Assembly: GCF_030532915.1 (NCBI RefSeq)
Contig: NZ_JAUNKD010000017.1
Coordinates: forward strand, 1 to 57,396
DNA: 57,396 nucleotides
Reading direction: 5' to 3'
DNA from: Capnocytophaga sp.
GTDB taxonomy: Bacteria > Bacteroidota > Bacteroidia > Flavobacteriales > Flavobacteriaceae
The notes beneath the pieces were generated by a model that was not told the origin of the DNA, did not search any database, and saw nothing but the letters and a program-made list of their open reading frames with translations. Both the position numbers and the translations under genes were made by a program. This document shows, piece by piece, positions 17,328 through 24,975 of the stretch. Every line of letters starts with the position of its first letter. The first letter of the stretch is position 1.

Positions 17328-19240
17328 AGTTCTTCTATTTTGCATTCGATTGTGATGGTAGTGCCTTCACCTTGTCGGGAATCGATTTCCATTGTTCCAC
17401 CTAAATAATTCACCCGTTTTTCGATGTTATTAAGCCCCATATTGCGTGCCACACCTTTCACATCAAAACCTTTTCCGTTGTCTTCAATTTCAATCAACAG
17501 CAGTGCATCTTTAAAGGTGCATTGTAAAAGTATTAACGAGGCTTCGGAATGTTTCACGGCATTGGTAAGCAATTCTTGCACAATCCGATAGGTTGAAAGT
17601 TGCCATTTAGGGTTTCGCAAATCATTGAGCCCTGCGGTGTAGAGTTTAATTTGCTGTTTTTCGGTTTGTAACGACTGGCAAAAATCGGAAATAGCCACAC
17701 ACAACCCGTACTTTTGCAATGCCGGCGGCACCAAATTATGTGCCGTGTTACGCAACTCAACAATGGCAATATCCAACTGGCGAACAATATCCGAGAGGTT
17801 TACCTTTTCATTGCGATTTTGCGCCAAAACCTCAACATTCATTTTGATGCCCGTAATGCGCCCGCCCAGTCCGTCGTGGAGTTCTTGCGCCAATCGGTTG
17901 CGTTCTTGTTGCTCGCCTTCCATCAGGGCGTGCGTAATTTCAATTTCCTGCTGTTGTTTGTGTAGCAACATATCTTTTTTGTGGCGTTTTTTGCGAGCGT
18001 TCCAAGCATATACCAGCCAAGCCGAAAGTATCAAAACGATAAAAATTCCGCTGAGGAGCAAAATCCGATTGAGTTTATTTTGATTTTCAAGTTTTAAAAT
18101 GGCTTTTTCTTTTTCTGCCGTACGATATTGAAGCTCCATATCGGCAAGCATTTTCTTGTCGTTTTGCGCAATCAAACTATCGCGGAGCTGACGATGACGC
18201 ACCATTAAGCCGTATGCCGCTTCGTGGTTGCCCAATTTCGATTCAATATCAGCAAGTTCGTACATAAAAACAAGTTCGTTTTTTGTGATGGCACGGGCTG
18301 TTCCGCGTTCGGAGAGTTTTTGTAATTCCGTTTTAGCTTGCTGATAATCACCTAATACCTTCAACGCCTGCACTTTTTGGTAATGTAACACGTCATAATC
18401 CCATTTCATATTATTTTCTTGGGCAAAACGGGTTCCTTTTTCAATACTTTCCAAGGCTTGGTCGTTTTTTCCGACAAGTAAAAAATAATGGGCTTCATTG
18501 CGGAAAAACAATGCCGTGAGTTTGCTCTGCGGATATTGCTTCCAGAGATTGAGCGTTTCTCGGTACAGTGACGTTGCTTTTTCGGTGTCTTTTCGGTTTA
18601 AGTGAAGCTCCAACATATTGAGGTATGTCCACAACAGGGCTTCATTTTTGCGTCCTGTATTTTCAGCTTGTGAAAGCGATTTTCGGTAGTATTCAAGCGC
18701 TTTATCCCACTCTTTATTATTGGCAAAAATCATCCCGACATCAGTGAAATAGCCCATCAAAAGGTCGCTATCGCCCGATTTTTCGGCAAACGGAATGCAA
18801 TAGTCCAAGGTTATGTTCAAAAAGCGGTCTTCCCTGCCGTTGTACTGTTCCAACGTGCCGTAATTGTGCCAAAGCCTTGCTCGGTACCGATATGCCTCGG
18901 GGGTGGTGTGCCATTTGAGGTAATCTTCGGCTTTTTGGTATAATTTTTGACTTTTTTGGTGATTATAATCGAAATAAATGCCGGCTTCAGTAAAATAATA
19001 AACGCCTTCAAAAAAGGTTTTTCCTTTAACAATCGGAAGGGCTTTTCGCAGCGTTTGCAAGGCTTGAAGCGTATCGGTATATGACAGATAATCAGCTAAT
19101 TCCATCAACGCATAAAAACGTTCCGTATCAGAGGAAGCGTTTTTTACGGCATCGCGCAACACATCGGTTTGCTGGGCGTTTCCTATCTGAAACCACCAGC
19201 CCAAGCACAAAAACACTATGAAAACGACTTTTTTCAACAC
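17324..19240 (-). CDS. TPR-containing sensor histidine kinase, NarL-partner type
   Basis: A 638-residue membrane kinase. A signal peptide ends in GNAQ, followed by a periplasmic region of TPR-like helices (about 30-385), one membrane helix (392-413), a coiled coil, and a HisKA_3 dimerisation domain with the phospho-acceptor His455 in RLAQELHDGLGGR. The ATPase domain shows ELLTNAVKHSEAS (N box), DNGKGFD and the final GEGTTITIE. It partners the response regulator encoded immediately downstream. The periplasmic TPR sensor is a common Bacteroidota design; the signal is unknown. Confidence 0.94.
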   Translation of the reverse strand: MLKKVVFIVFLCLGWWFQIGNAQQTDVLRDAVKNASSDTERFYALMELADYLSYTDTLQALQTLRKALPIVKGKTFFEGVYYFTEAGIYFDYNHQKSQKLYQKAEDYLKWHTTPEAYRYRARLWHNYGTLEQYNGREDRFLNITLDYCIPFAEKSGDSDLLMGYFTDVGMIFANNKEWDKALEYYRKSLSQAENTGRKNEALLWTYLNMLELHLNRKDTEKATSLYRETLNLWKQYPQSKLTALFFRNEAHYFLLVGKNDQALESIEKGTRFAQENNMKWDYDVLHYQKVQALKVLGDYQQAKTELQKLSERGTARAITKNELVFMYELADIESKLGNHEAAYGLMVRHRQLRDSLIAQNDKKMLADMELQYRTAEKEKAILKLENQNKLNRILLLSGIFIVLILSAWLVYAWNARKKRHKKDMLLHKQQQEIEITHALMEGEQQERNRLAQELHDGLGGRITGIKMNVEVLAQNRNEKVNLSDIVRQLDIAIVELRNTAHNLVPPALQKYGLCVAISDFCQSLQTEKQQIKLYTAGLNDLRNPKWQLSTYRIVQELLTNAVKHSEASLILLQCTFKDALLLIEIEDNGKGFDVKGVARNMGLNNIEKRVNYLGGTMEIDSRQGEGTTITIECKIEEL

Positions 19241-19344
19241 GGTTTAATTTCGGTTTTAGGAGGTAAAAGTAGTAATAAAAACCGATTTTGAAAAAAAACG
19301 AACAAAAAAACACAAAAATACTTGACTTATAACAAAAAAAAGTA

Positions 19345-19360
19345 TCTCTTTGCAAAGAGA
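19345..19360. promoter_or_regulatory. perfect 16-bp palindrome TCTCTTTGCAAAGAGA
   Basis: A fully symmetric 16-mer in the divergent region between the sensor kinase (minus) and the 39-residue membrane protein (plus). Its left half TCTCTTTG differs by one base from the -7 consensus TAnnTTTG, and a TTG lies 20 nt upstream at 19322-19324. It may be an operator overlapping the promoter of the small gene. Confidence 0.45.
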
Positions 19361-19395
19361 AATTCACTTTTAGTCTAACTTTCAAAATAAAGAAT

Positions 19396-19515
19396 ATGAT
19401 AGGAATTGGACAATTACTAAATTTCGCAATTTGGCAATTACTAAACATCGTAATTGTTATCGGGATAGTGTATTTATTATACCTCGTTATCCGTTATTTT
19501 ATGAGAAAGAAATAA
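19396..19515 (+). CDS. 39-residue single-pass membrane protein
   Basis: ATG at 19396 to TAA at 19513-19515. The peptide starts MIGIGQLLNFAIWQLLN, continues with one strongly hydrophobic helix (IVIVIGIVYLLYLV) and ends in the basic tail RYFMRKK, consistent with a small inner-membrane protein with a cytoplasmic C-terminus. Codon composition fits the neighbours, and an excellent terminator begins about 20 nt after the stop, with a palindromic promoter-like site upstream. Together these make a compact transcription unit and support a real gene. No family is recognised. It could be a small regulator of a membrane complex or a toxin-like peptide. Confidence 0.6.
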   Translation: MIGIGQLLNFAIWQLLNIVIVIGIVYLLYLVIRYFMRKK

Positions 19516-19534
19516 TATCGTTTGCAACAGTAAC

Positions 19535-19563
19535 AAAAAGGCTACCGGTGAGTAGCCTTTTTT
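19535..19563 (+). terminator. intrinsic terminator after the 39-residue gene
   Basis: AAAAAGGCTAC pairs perfectly with GTAGCCTTTTT around the 6-nt loop CGGTGA and ends in a T run. It is the strongest sign that something is transcribed through 19396-19515. Confidence 0.85.
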
Positions 19564-19679
19564 AGTACTGGTTTTCAACTAAAAAAACAACACTACAAAA
19601 AATAAACCTTTTCTTCCCGCTTACATTTCTCAGCTTCAAACGTAACTTTTATCATTTATTAACAAACATTAACGCATAA

Positions 19680-19729
19680 AATCCCTAAAAGAGGGGATTG
19701 TTTTCAAGTAAGTAACCACCGTATCTTTG
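19680..19729 (+). promoter_or_regulatory. promoter with palindrome overlapping the -33 element
   Basis: AATCCC (19680-19685) and GGGATT (19694-19699) form a palindrome whose right edge supplies the -33 TTG (19698-19700). After 21 nt comes the -7 box TATCTTTG (19722-19729). The predicted start is near 19735, leaving a leader of about 130 nt before the lipoprotein gene at 19868. The same arrangement recurs upstream of the gene at 25241. Confidence 0.65.
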
Positions 19730-19834
19730 CAACAGCGGATTACCCATAATTGGCTGCTTTTGTTTTTCTTGCACAGAAAAGTGAAAAAGAACAATTATTT
19801 ATTTGTTTTCCAATTATTTACAAAAATCCGTTGC
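19729..19834 (+). promoter_or_regulatory. structured 5' leader of the lipocalin-like lipoprotein gene
   Basis: Nested complementary segments: CGGATT (19736-19741) with AATCCG (19825-19830), extended outward by GCAAC/GTTGC with a 2-nt bulge; TAATTGG (19747-19753) with CCAATTA (19810-19816); and inside these TGTTTTTCTTGCAC with GTGAAAAAGAACA. The leader could fold into one long three-part hairpin ending about 33 nt before the start codon. It may control translation or mRNA stability. No known riboswitch class is recognised. Confidence 0.5.
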
Positions 19835-19867
19835 AATAATGGCGAATTCACTTTAAAACAATAAAAA

Positions 19868-20947
19868 ATGAAAAATGTACTCACAATCCAAAAAATTGCG
19901 TTGCTGATGTTACTAACATTTGGTATTACGGCTTGCGGAAAAGACAGTTCCGACAGCACCGACCCTTTTGAAGGTAATTGGCGTTTGGTGGCTTTAGTTC
20001 AAGGAGGGCAAATTGTTGATATTACCTCCAATAACATTCCTTGTTTTAAAAACAGCAAACTCACGGTAACAAGCTCTGATTTTAACTTATTCTTTGTTGC
20101 GCCCGAATCCCTAACGCCTAACAGTCAATGCCAAAGCGTAACCGAAGTCGGCACGTGGACAAAACGCGATGGCGATTATTACATCACGCAAAACGGACAA
20201 GAAGCCAAGTTCCCAATCGTGTTTACCGATGATAACACCACGCTCCGATTCACATACGGTCAAGGTGCCAACGCTTTTGATTTGGTTTTCAAAAAAATAA
20301 ACACCACATCAGCAAGCAACAACACCAATGCCACCAAACCCGGAACAGGCGTGTATGCCGGGATTTGGTTTATCGGTTCATCGCGCTATGACTTAGCCAT
20401 TTACCTGCGTGATGACGGCACATACACCGAGGGCTTGCACCAAAACGATTGGAAAACCCGAATAGACGGAAATTATACCATTCAAGGCAACAAACTCACC
20501 ACCACCAACAAAGCCGGAGAAAAGTCGTATTATGAATATCACGACAATTACAGTTATATGCTTGCCGACGGAGCGTATTTTATGTTCAAGGTTGATTTTG
20601 TGAATCAAATTCCGCCCAGCGGATACAAATTTCAAAACATTGCCGTGCTTGATGCAGCAGGCAATTTTTCCGCTTCGGGGGTAAGCGGTTATTTGTATTT
20701 TGACGGTAACGGCAAGTTTTCCAACGACAGAAGTGCTTTTTCACAAACCTCAGGAAGCAACATCGGTTCGGCGAGTTATTCGGGGCAGAAATACGTAGGC
20801 ACTTACACCATTTCTAACGGAAATTTAACCCTTCAATACGCCAACGGCTCAACAAGCACCCATAGTTTCTTCTACGGAAAACCTTCTAAAAAAGGCGATG
20901 ATGCCACCATCGTAGTTGATGGATATACCTATTTCCAACAATCTTAA
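19868..20947 (+). CDS. lipocalin-like lipoprotein
   Basis: A 359-residue lipoprotein; signal peptide and lipobox GITACGKDSSDS. Two or three beta-rich modules follow. The first opens DPFEGNWRLVALVQGG and contains VGTWTKRDGDYYI, the usual look of lipocalin-like domains in Bacteroidota lipoproteins. The second repeats the pattern (YAGIWFIGSSRYDLAIYLRDDGTY, IDGNYTIQGNKL), and a third appears near the C-terminus (YLYFDGNGKF, YVGTYTISNGNLTLQY). No catalytic site is seen. It heads a run of lipoprotein genes with its own promoter and structured leader, and is followed after 26 nt by the first beta-propeller lipoprotein, probably co-transcribed. Confidence 0.75.
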   Translation: MKNVLTIQKIALLMLLTFGITACGKDSSDSTDPFEGNWRLVALVQGGQIVDITSNNIPCFKNSKLTVTSSDFNLFFVAPESLTPNSQCQSVTEVGTWTKRDGDYYITQNGQEAKFPIVFTDDNTTLRFTYGQGANAFDLVFKKINTTSASNNTNATKPGTGVYAGIWFIGSSRYDLAIYLRDDGTYTEGLHQNDWKTRIDGNYTIQGNKLTTTNKAGEKSYYEYHDNYSYMLADGAYFMFKVDFVNQIPPSGYKFQNIAVLDAAGNFSASGVSGYLYFDGNGKFSNDRSAFSQTSGSNIGSASYSGQKYVGTYTISNGNLTLQYANGSTSTHSFFYGKPSKKGDDATIVVDGYTYFQQS

Positions 20948-20973
20948 TTTTCTCATTTTAAACAAAATTCATT

Positions 20974-22080
20974 ATGAAAAATCAGATTAAAACAATTCTT
21001 GTAGGGCTCTTTTTGGCAAGTGGTTTCTCTTGCGGAAAAAGCGACGGCGATTCCGGCGGAAGCGCTTCACTTGCCCACCTTCCCGGAACAATTTATGCCG
21101 AATTTGCCTCCGATGGGGTTCGGTCATACCAATTTCAAAGCGGAAAATTGACCAAAATCACCAAAACCGGACGCGGACCCGGCGTAACGGGCTATGACAT
21201 CACGCACGGAAGCGGGGAGATTTGCCTTTCCATCGGGACAAGTCGGACATTTGACTCGTATCAAGACAAACAAACCTTCCTGCTTCGTCCTTTTGACGGC
21301 AACTATACGTGGTACAGCACTATTTCTGACCCCAATGGCATTCCTTCTCAGGGGAATACCTTCAAGTTTAACTTCCAATACTCGGGAGATAACTTCTATC
21401 GGGAAGCTGACATTCGTCTTTCCCCCAACAAACGCTATCTGGCAGTAGATTGTAACTATTGGGAAGACCGAGGAACGCTTCTGTTTGACACACAAAGCGG
21501 AAAACTCCTCGCAGAATTCTATTCTTCCAAAGAAGATTTGGATTATCAATCCACACCTGTTTGGACAAACAACAATGAACTCTTTTTTGCCATTCGCGGA
21601 ACGCTTTATCGCTGGAAAGAAAGCTACGGAAAGCAATTAGAAGCGGTTCTGAAACTCAACAATGGCAATGGTGCGGGCTATGTTACGGTGAATCCGCAGG
21701 GGACAAAGGTTGCCTTCCGGCATCAAAAGCATTTGTACCTACAAAATTTAGACGGAAGCGGTTTACATCAAATAACTACCAGCCCTCCTTCGGGTAGTTC
21801 CAAAGTAGATGGCGAATATCAACCCGTATTTTCGCCTGATGGTCAATTTTTAGCCTTTGTCGGCTCGCCCAGTATCGGTCAGGCTTGGACGGATTACGAC
21901 CCGCTCCAACCACGTTTGCCTCACGTAACCGTTGTTGGCGGTGGTTACGGCTATATTTTCATCATTCCCGTTGATGGAAAGCTCTATGACCTGAAAGACC
22001 CCACCAGCGGTGCCATTCTCCTAAAAGACGACAGCAATTTTTCCGTTCCAAGCTATTTTAGTAATATGATATGGCGGTAA
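20974..22080 (+). CDS. TolB-like beta-propeller lipoprotein, copy 1
   Basis: A 368-residue lipoprotein (lipobox SGFSCGKSDGDS). The body has PD40/TolB-type propeller repeats, for example RLSPNKRYLAVDC, VNPQGTKVAFRHQKHLYLQNLDGSGLHQITT and FSPDGQFLAFVGS. It ends with a conserved block (GYIFIIPVDGKLYDL ... IWR). The proteins at 22203 and 23848 share this whole plan, so the three are paralogues from tandem duplication. Propellers of this sort usually bind proteins or glycans; no enzyme motif is visible. Lys and acidic residues after the Cys suggest surface exposure. It lies 26 nt after the lipocalin-like gene. Confidence 0.8.
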   Translation: MKNQIKTILVGLFLASGFSCGKSDGDSGGSASLAHLPGTIYAEFASDGVRSYQFQSGKLTKITKTGRGPGVTGYDITHGSGEICLSIGTSRTFDSYQDKQTFLLRPFDGNYTWYSTISDPNGIPSQGNTFKFNFQYSGDNFYREADIRLSPNKRYLAVDCNYWEDRGTLLFDTQSGKLLAEFYSSKEDLDYQSTPVWTNNNELFFAIRGTLYRWKESYGKQLEAVLKLNNGNGAGYVTVNPQGTKVAFRHQKHLYLQNLDGSGLHQITTSPPSGSSKVDGEYQPVFSPDGQFLAFVGSPSIGQAWTDYDPLQPRLPHVTVVGGGYGYIFIIPVDGKLYDLKDPTSGAILLKDDSNFSVPSYFSNMIWR

Positions 22081-22129
22081 TTTCAGAATAATTTCGGAAA
22101 AGTTTTAAGATTTTATCAATAATATTTAA

Positions 22130-22163
22130 ACCTTTGTCAAAGTTTTAGAACTTTGACAAAGGT
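22130..22163. repeat. TTTGTCAAAG palindrome, single copy
   Basis: ACCTTTGTCAAAGTTtt with matching right arm GAACTTTGACAAAGGT, 50 bp after the stop of the first propeller gene and 40 bp before the second. It belongs to the family at 4016-5707, here without the C-rich block. It may serve as a weak transcription barrier between the paralogues. Confidence 0.85.
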
Positions 22164-22202
22164 AAAAATCTAAAAAACCAATATTTTTTAAAACAAAATC
22201 GT

Positions 22203-23246
22203 ATGAAAAAGCTATTTTTACAAGCAAATTTGCTAATGCTTATCATTCTTTTGAGTTCGTGCAGCAAAAATAGTGATGATAACACTATCAATCACGGACT
22301 TTCAGGCACATTATACTTTGAATTTGGCGGAAAAGCCAGTTCTTACCGCTTACAAACAGATACTTACACCGAAGGTCTCTCAAAAATGGGCACTTATTCC
22401 TCCATTTATGATGATTTTGACGTTTCGTGGGACAATCAAAAGATACTTTTCACCCAAGAAGCACATACAAACAACCGATTTTTCACCTATCAACGATTAG
22501 AACACTTTCTAAACTATACCGAACACACAAATACGGCAAATAATTTATTCAAATTCCGCATACAATGGAATAGCATCAATGAGGTTTCGGCTTATATCTC
22601 ACCGAACGAGCAATTTATCGCCATTGCAGCACAAACTGCCATCGGTATGCCTATTTTGGTTGTATCGACAGACCCCAATGATGCTGATATTATCAAATTG
22701 ATGCCACAGAATGGAAGTCTGCCCCATTATGGAAGCCCCATATGGACACAGAACAATCATTTGTACTACCGAATGGGAACTTTTCTCTGCAAAAGCACTC
22801 CTGATGACAAATATAAATCAGTACAACCCCTTTTTGAGGTAGGCAGTGCCACCAATGTAAGCATTTCACCCGATGGGACAAAGGTAGTTTTCCGAAAGAA
22901 TAAACATTTATGGCTTTGCAACAGTGACGGTAGCGGACTTACACAAATCACGACCAGCGAGACCTCTGACAAGAAGCAATATGACGGGGAAAGTAACCCG
23001 ACGTTTTCACCCGATGGCAACTATATTGCTTTCCAGAGCGAAAATGTACGGGGCGCATCGTGGAGTGATACAGGCATTGGCGGAAGCGGAACAAGTGTAA
23101 CCGGAAGTAGTTTCGGATATCTTACCATTATTCCGGCTGACGGCAAACTTTATAACCTCGACACCAAAAACAATGGAGCTATTTACTTAAAGAAAGAAAA
23201 TGGCGCTTTTGGGATTCCTACTGAAAGCAACATTATTTGGCGATAA
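22203..23246 (+). CDS. TolB-like beta-propeller lipoprotein, copy 2
   Basis: A 347-residue lipoprotein (lipobox LLSSCSKNSDDN) paralogous to the proteins at 20974 and 23848. Shared landmarks are GLSGTLYFEFGGKASSY near the start, DVSWDNQKILFT, AYISPNEQFIAI, ISPDGTKVVFRKNKHLWLCNSDGSG, FSPDGNYIAFQS and the C-terminal GYLTIIPADGKLYNLD...IIWR. It is closer to copy 3 than to copy 1 (both read KHLWLCN where copy 1 reads KHLYLQN). It is flanked on both sides by palindromic repeats. Function unknown; probably surface binding. Confidence 0.8.
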   Translation: MKKLFLQANLLMLIILLSSCSKNSDDNTINHGLSGTLYFEFGGKASSYRLQTDTYTEGLSKMGTYSSIYDDFDVSWDNQKILFTQEAHTNNRFFTYQRLEHFLNYTEHTNTANNLFKFRIQWNSINEVSAYISPNEQFIAIAAQTAIGMPILVVSTDPNDADIIKLMPQNGSLPHYGSPIWTQNNHLYYRMGTFLCKSTPDDKYKSVQPLFEVGSATNVSISPDGTKVVFRKNKHLWLCNSDGSGLTQITTSETSDKKQYDGESNPTFSPDGNYIAFQSENVRGASWSDTGIGGSGTSVTGSSFGYLTIIPADGKLYNLDTKNNGAIYLKKENGAFGIPTESNIIWR

Positions 23247-23264
23247 GGCACTTATATTTTGATT

Positions 23265-23381
23265 CCTTTATCAAAGTTTTGAAACTTTGACAAAGATAAA
23301 ACAGATTTTACCAATAAGAAATAAATTTTGACCTACAAGAAACACAAATCTTTGTCAAAGTTTTGGAACTTTGACAAAGAT
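23265..23381. repeat. two TTTGTCAAAG palindromes within the left part of the 21-bp array
   Basis: Copies at 23265-23297 (CCTTTATCAAAG..CTTTGACAAAGAT, one changed base) and 23348-23381 (ATCTTTGTCAAAG..CTTTGACAAAGAT). The second occupies the place of two 21-bp units without disturbing the array phase: the units on either side are 63 bp apart. Confidence 0.8.
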
Positions 23382-23845
23382 AAAATAGATTTTACTAAAA
23401 ATAAATGAATTTTGACCAACAAGAAATGATATTTTACTTACAAGAAATGAATTTTGACTAACAAGAAACACTTTTTGACCATAAAGAAATCAATAATTAC
23501 CGCAATGAAATGGATTTTGACCGGTCATATATGATTTCTTTATGGTACTAATCCATATAATTCCTGAAAAAACAGAAATATTTTTGGTAAAATAAAAAGA
23601 ATTAGAGGTAACGAATGAAATATATTCCTTAATAATACAGATAATAGCAGTCAAATTCATTATATAATCGGTAAATATTCATTTATCATTGGTAATTTAT
23701 AAGATAATTTCGGTAAAAATCATTATATAAGCAGTCAATATTCATTTATGATTGGTAATTTACAAGATAATTTGAGTCATAATTCATTTAAAAGCAGTAA
23801 GTATAGATTTAAAACAAGTCAAAATAATTTAAAAATACGTTTGCA
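23309..23845. repeat. mirror-symmetric 21-bp-period array
   Basis: On the left half KACY words (GACC, TACC, GACT) start at 23309, 23330, 23393, 23414, 23435, 23456, 23477, 23498 and 23519, all exact multiples of 21 bp apart. On the right half RGT words have their central G at 23524, 23545, 23587, 23608, 23650, 23671, 23692, 23713, 23734, 23755, 23776, 23797 and 23818, again in exact 21-bp register with two mutated positions (23566, 23629). KAC is the reverse complement of GTM, so the two halves are inverted copies meeting at the palindrome GACCGGTC (23519-23526). A left unit read in reverse (GGTCAAAATTCATTTCTTG) matches right units such as AGTCAATATTCATTTATG. The array ends about 10 bp before the next lipoprotein start. 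Confidence 0.8.
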
Positions 23846-23847
23846 TT

Positions 23848-24888
23848 ATGAAAAACAAGATTTTTTTACTTTTAGTTTCAGTTCTGTTTGTATCCTGTAT
23901 GGGATGTAGCAAGAGCGACGGTTCCGAAGGCGGTAACTTGCACGGGCTTTCCGGAACATTATTCATCGAATTTGCTGGCGATGTGTCAGTTTACAATTTA
24001 TCGGCAAACAAATTCACTGAAAACGTAACACAAGTAAGTTCCAGTGCGCTATTGGAAACCTACGATGTGTCGTGGGACGCTTCCAAAGTGCTCTTTACCT
24101 TAGACGTTTCAGGTTTTAATCACAAACGCATTGTTTATCGTGACATCAAAGCATCCGTTGCTCCTTTAGATGTGAAAAATGATGGTAACAATATCTACGA
24201 TTTTGAATATGAGTGGGGAGATGTCAGGTCTTTAAGAGCGTTTATCTCTCCTAATGAGAAATATATCGCATTGCAAGGGCAAGGATATTCAGATATGCCG
24301 TTGATAATCATTGAATCGAATAAAGATAAAGAAATTGCGCGTTGTGAGCCTAATAATGTGCGTTATCACGATTGGGGAAAACCCTTTTGGACACTTGATA
24401 ACGTGCTATACGTACAAATAGCTGATGTGATGTATCGAATGGCGCCAACAAACAACTATCAACCCGAAGCAATATTCAAAACAGGTGATGCAGGCGTGTT
24501 TCGCATCAATCCGCAGGGAACAAAATTTGTGTTCCGAAAGGATAAACACCTGTGGTTATGCAATGTTGATGGAAGTAATCCGGTTCAAATCACCACAAGT
24601 AAAACCTATGACTGGGCAGATTGGGATGGTGAGGGTCTTCCGGTATTTTCTCCCGACGGAAAGTACATTGCTTTTACCGCCAGAGGTTCTCGCGGAATGG
24701 CTTGGAGTGATCACGACTATCCGGACGGCTCTTGGGTCGGTGCAGTAGGCGGAAAGTTCGGTTACTTGGCTGTTATTCCCGCCGACGGAAAGCTTTATAA
24801 TCTTGATGATAAAAATAGTGATGTTATTTCACTTACTAAAAACGGTAGTAGAGGAATTCCGTGCAACGGGCATTTAGTTTGGCGTTAG
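23848..24888 (+). CDS. TolB-like beta-propeller lipoprotein, copy 3
   Basis: A 346-residue lipoprotein (lipobox VSCMGCSKSDGSE) paralogous to copies 1 and 2: GLSGTLFIEFAGDVSVYNL, DVSWDASKVLFTLD, AFISPNEKYIALQGQG, INPQGTKFVFRKDKHLWLCNVDGS, FSPDGKYIAFTARGSRGMAWSD and the end GYLAVIPADGKLYNLDDK...LVWR. A 21-bp-period array lies on each side (23309-23845 and 24908 onward). TACGTTTG at 23836-23843 looks like a -7 box but ends only 4 nt before the ATG, so a leaderless transcript would be needed; the true promoter is uncertain. Confidence 0.8.
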   Translation: MKNKIFLLLVSVLFVSCMGCSKSDGSEGGNLHGLSGTLFIEFAGDVSVYNLSANKFTENVTQVSSSALLETYDVSWDASKVLFTLDVSGFNHKRIVYRDIKASVAPLDVKNDGNNIYDFEYEWGDVRSLRAFISPNEKYIALQGQGYSDMPLIIIESNKDKEIARCEPNNVRYHDWGKPFWTLDNVLYVQIADVMYRMAPTNNYQPEAIFKTGDAGVFRINPQGTKFVFRKDKHLWLCNVDGSNPVQITTSKTYDWADWDGEGLPVFSPDGKYIAFTARGSRGMAWSDHDYPDGSWVGAVGGKFGYLAVIPADGKLYNLDDKNSDVISLTKNGSRGIPCNGHLVWR

Positions 24889-24907
24889 TAAAATGAGTAT
24901 AACTTAG

Positions 24908-24972
24908 GTAAGAATAGTAATAATTGCGGTAATTGTTAATTTCCGAAAGAAACTTTAACAAATATTAGCAGT
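24908..24972 (+). repeat. short 21-bp-period array
   Basis: RGT words with central G at 24908 (GGTAAGAAT), 24929 (GGTAATTGT) and 24971 (AGTCAAAAT), exact multiples of 21 bp with the middle position 24950 mutated. The words match the right-half units of the large array upstream, so this is probably a fragment of the same repeat family. It runs directly into the operator palindrome at 24976. Confidence 0.5.
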
Positions 24973-24975
24973 CAA

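Noticed and set aside
23836..23843. TACGTTTG as the -7 box of the third propeller gene
   Set aside because: It ends 4 nt before the ATG and lacks a -33 element at the right distance; it also coincides with the next phased array position, so it is probably part of the array.
23309..23845. CRISPR-like array or standard satellite
   Set aside because: The units are highly degenerate and contiguous with no spacer/repeat alternation, and the orientation reverses at the centre.
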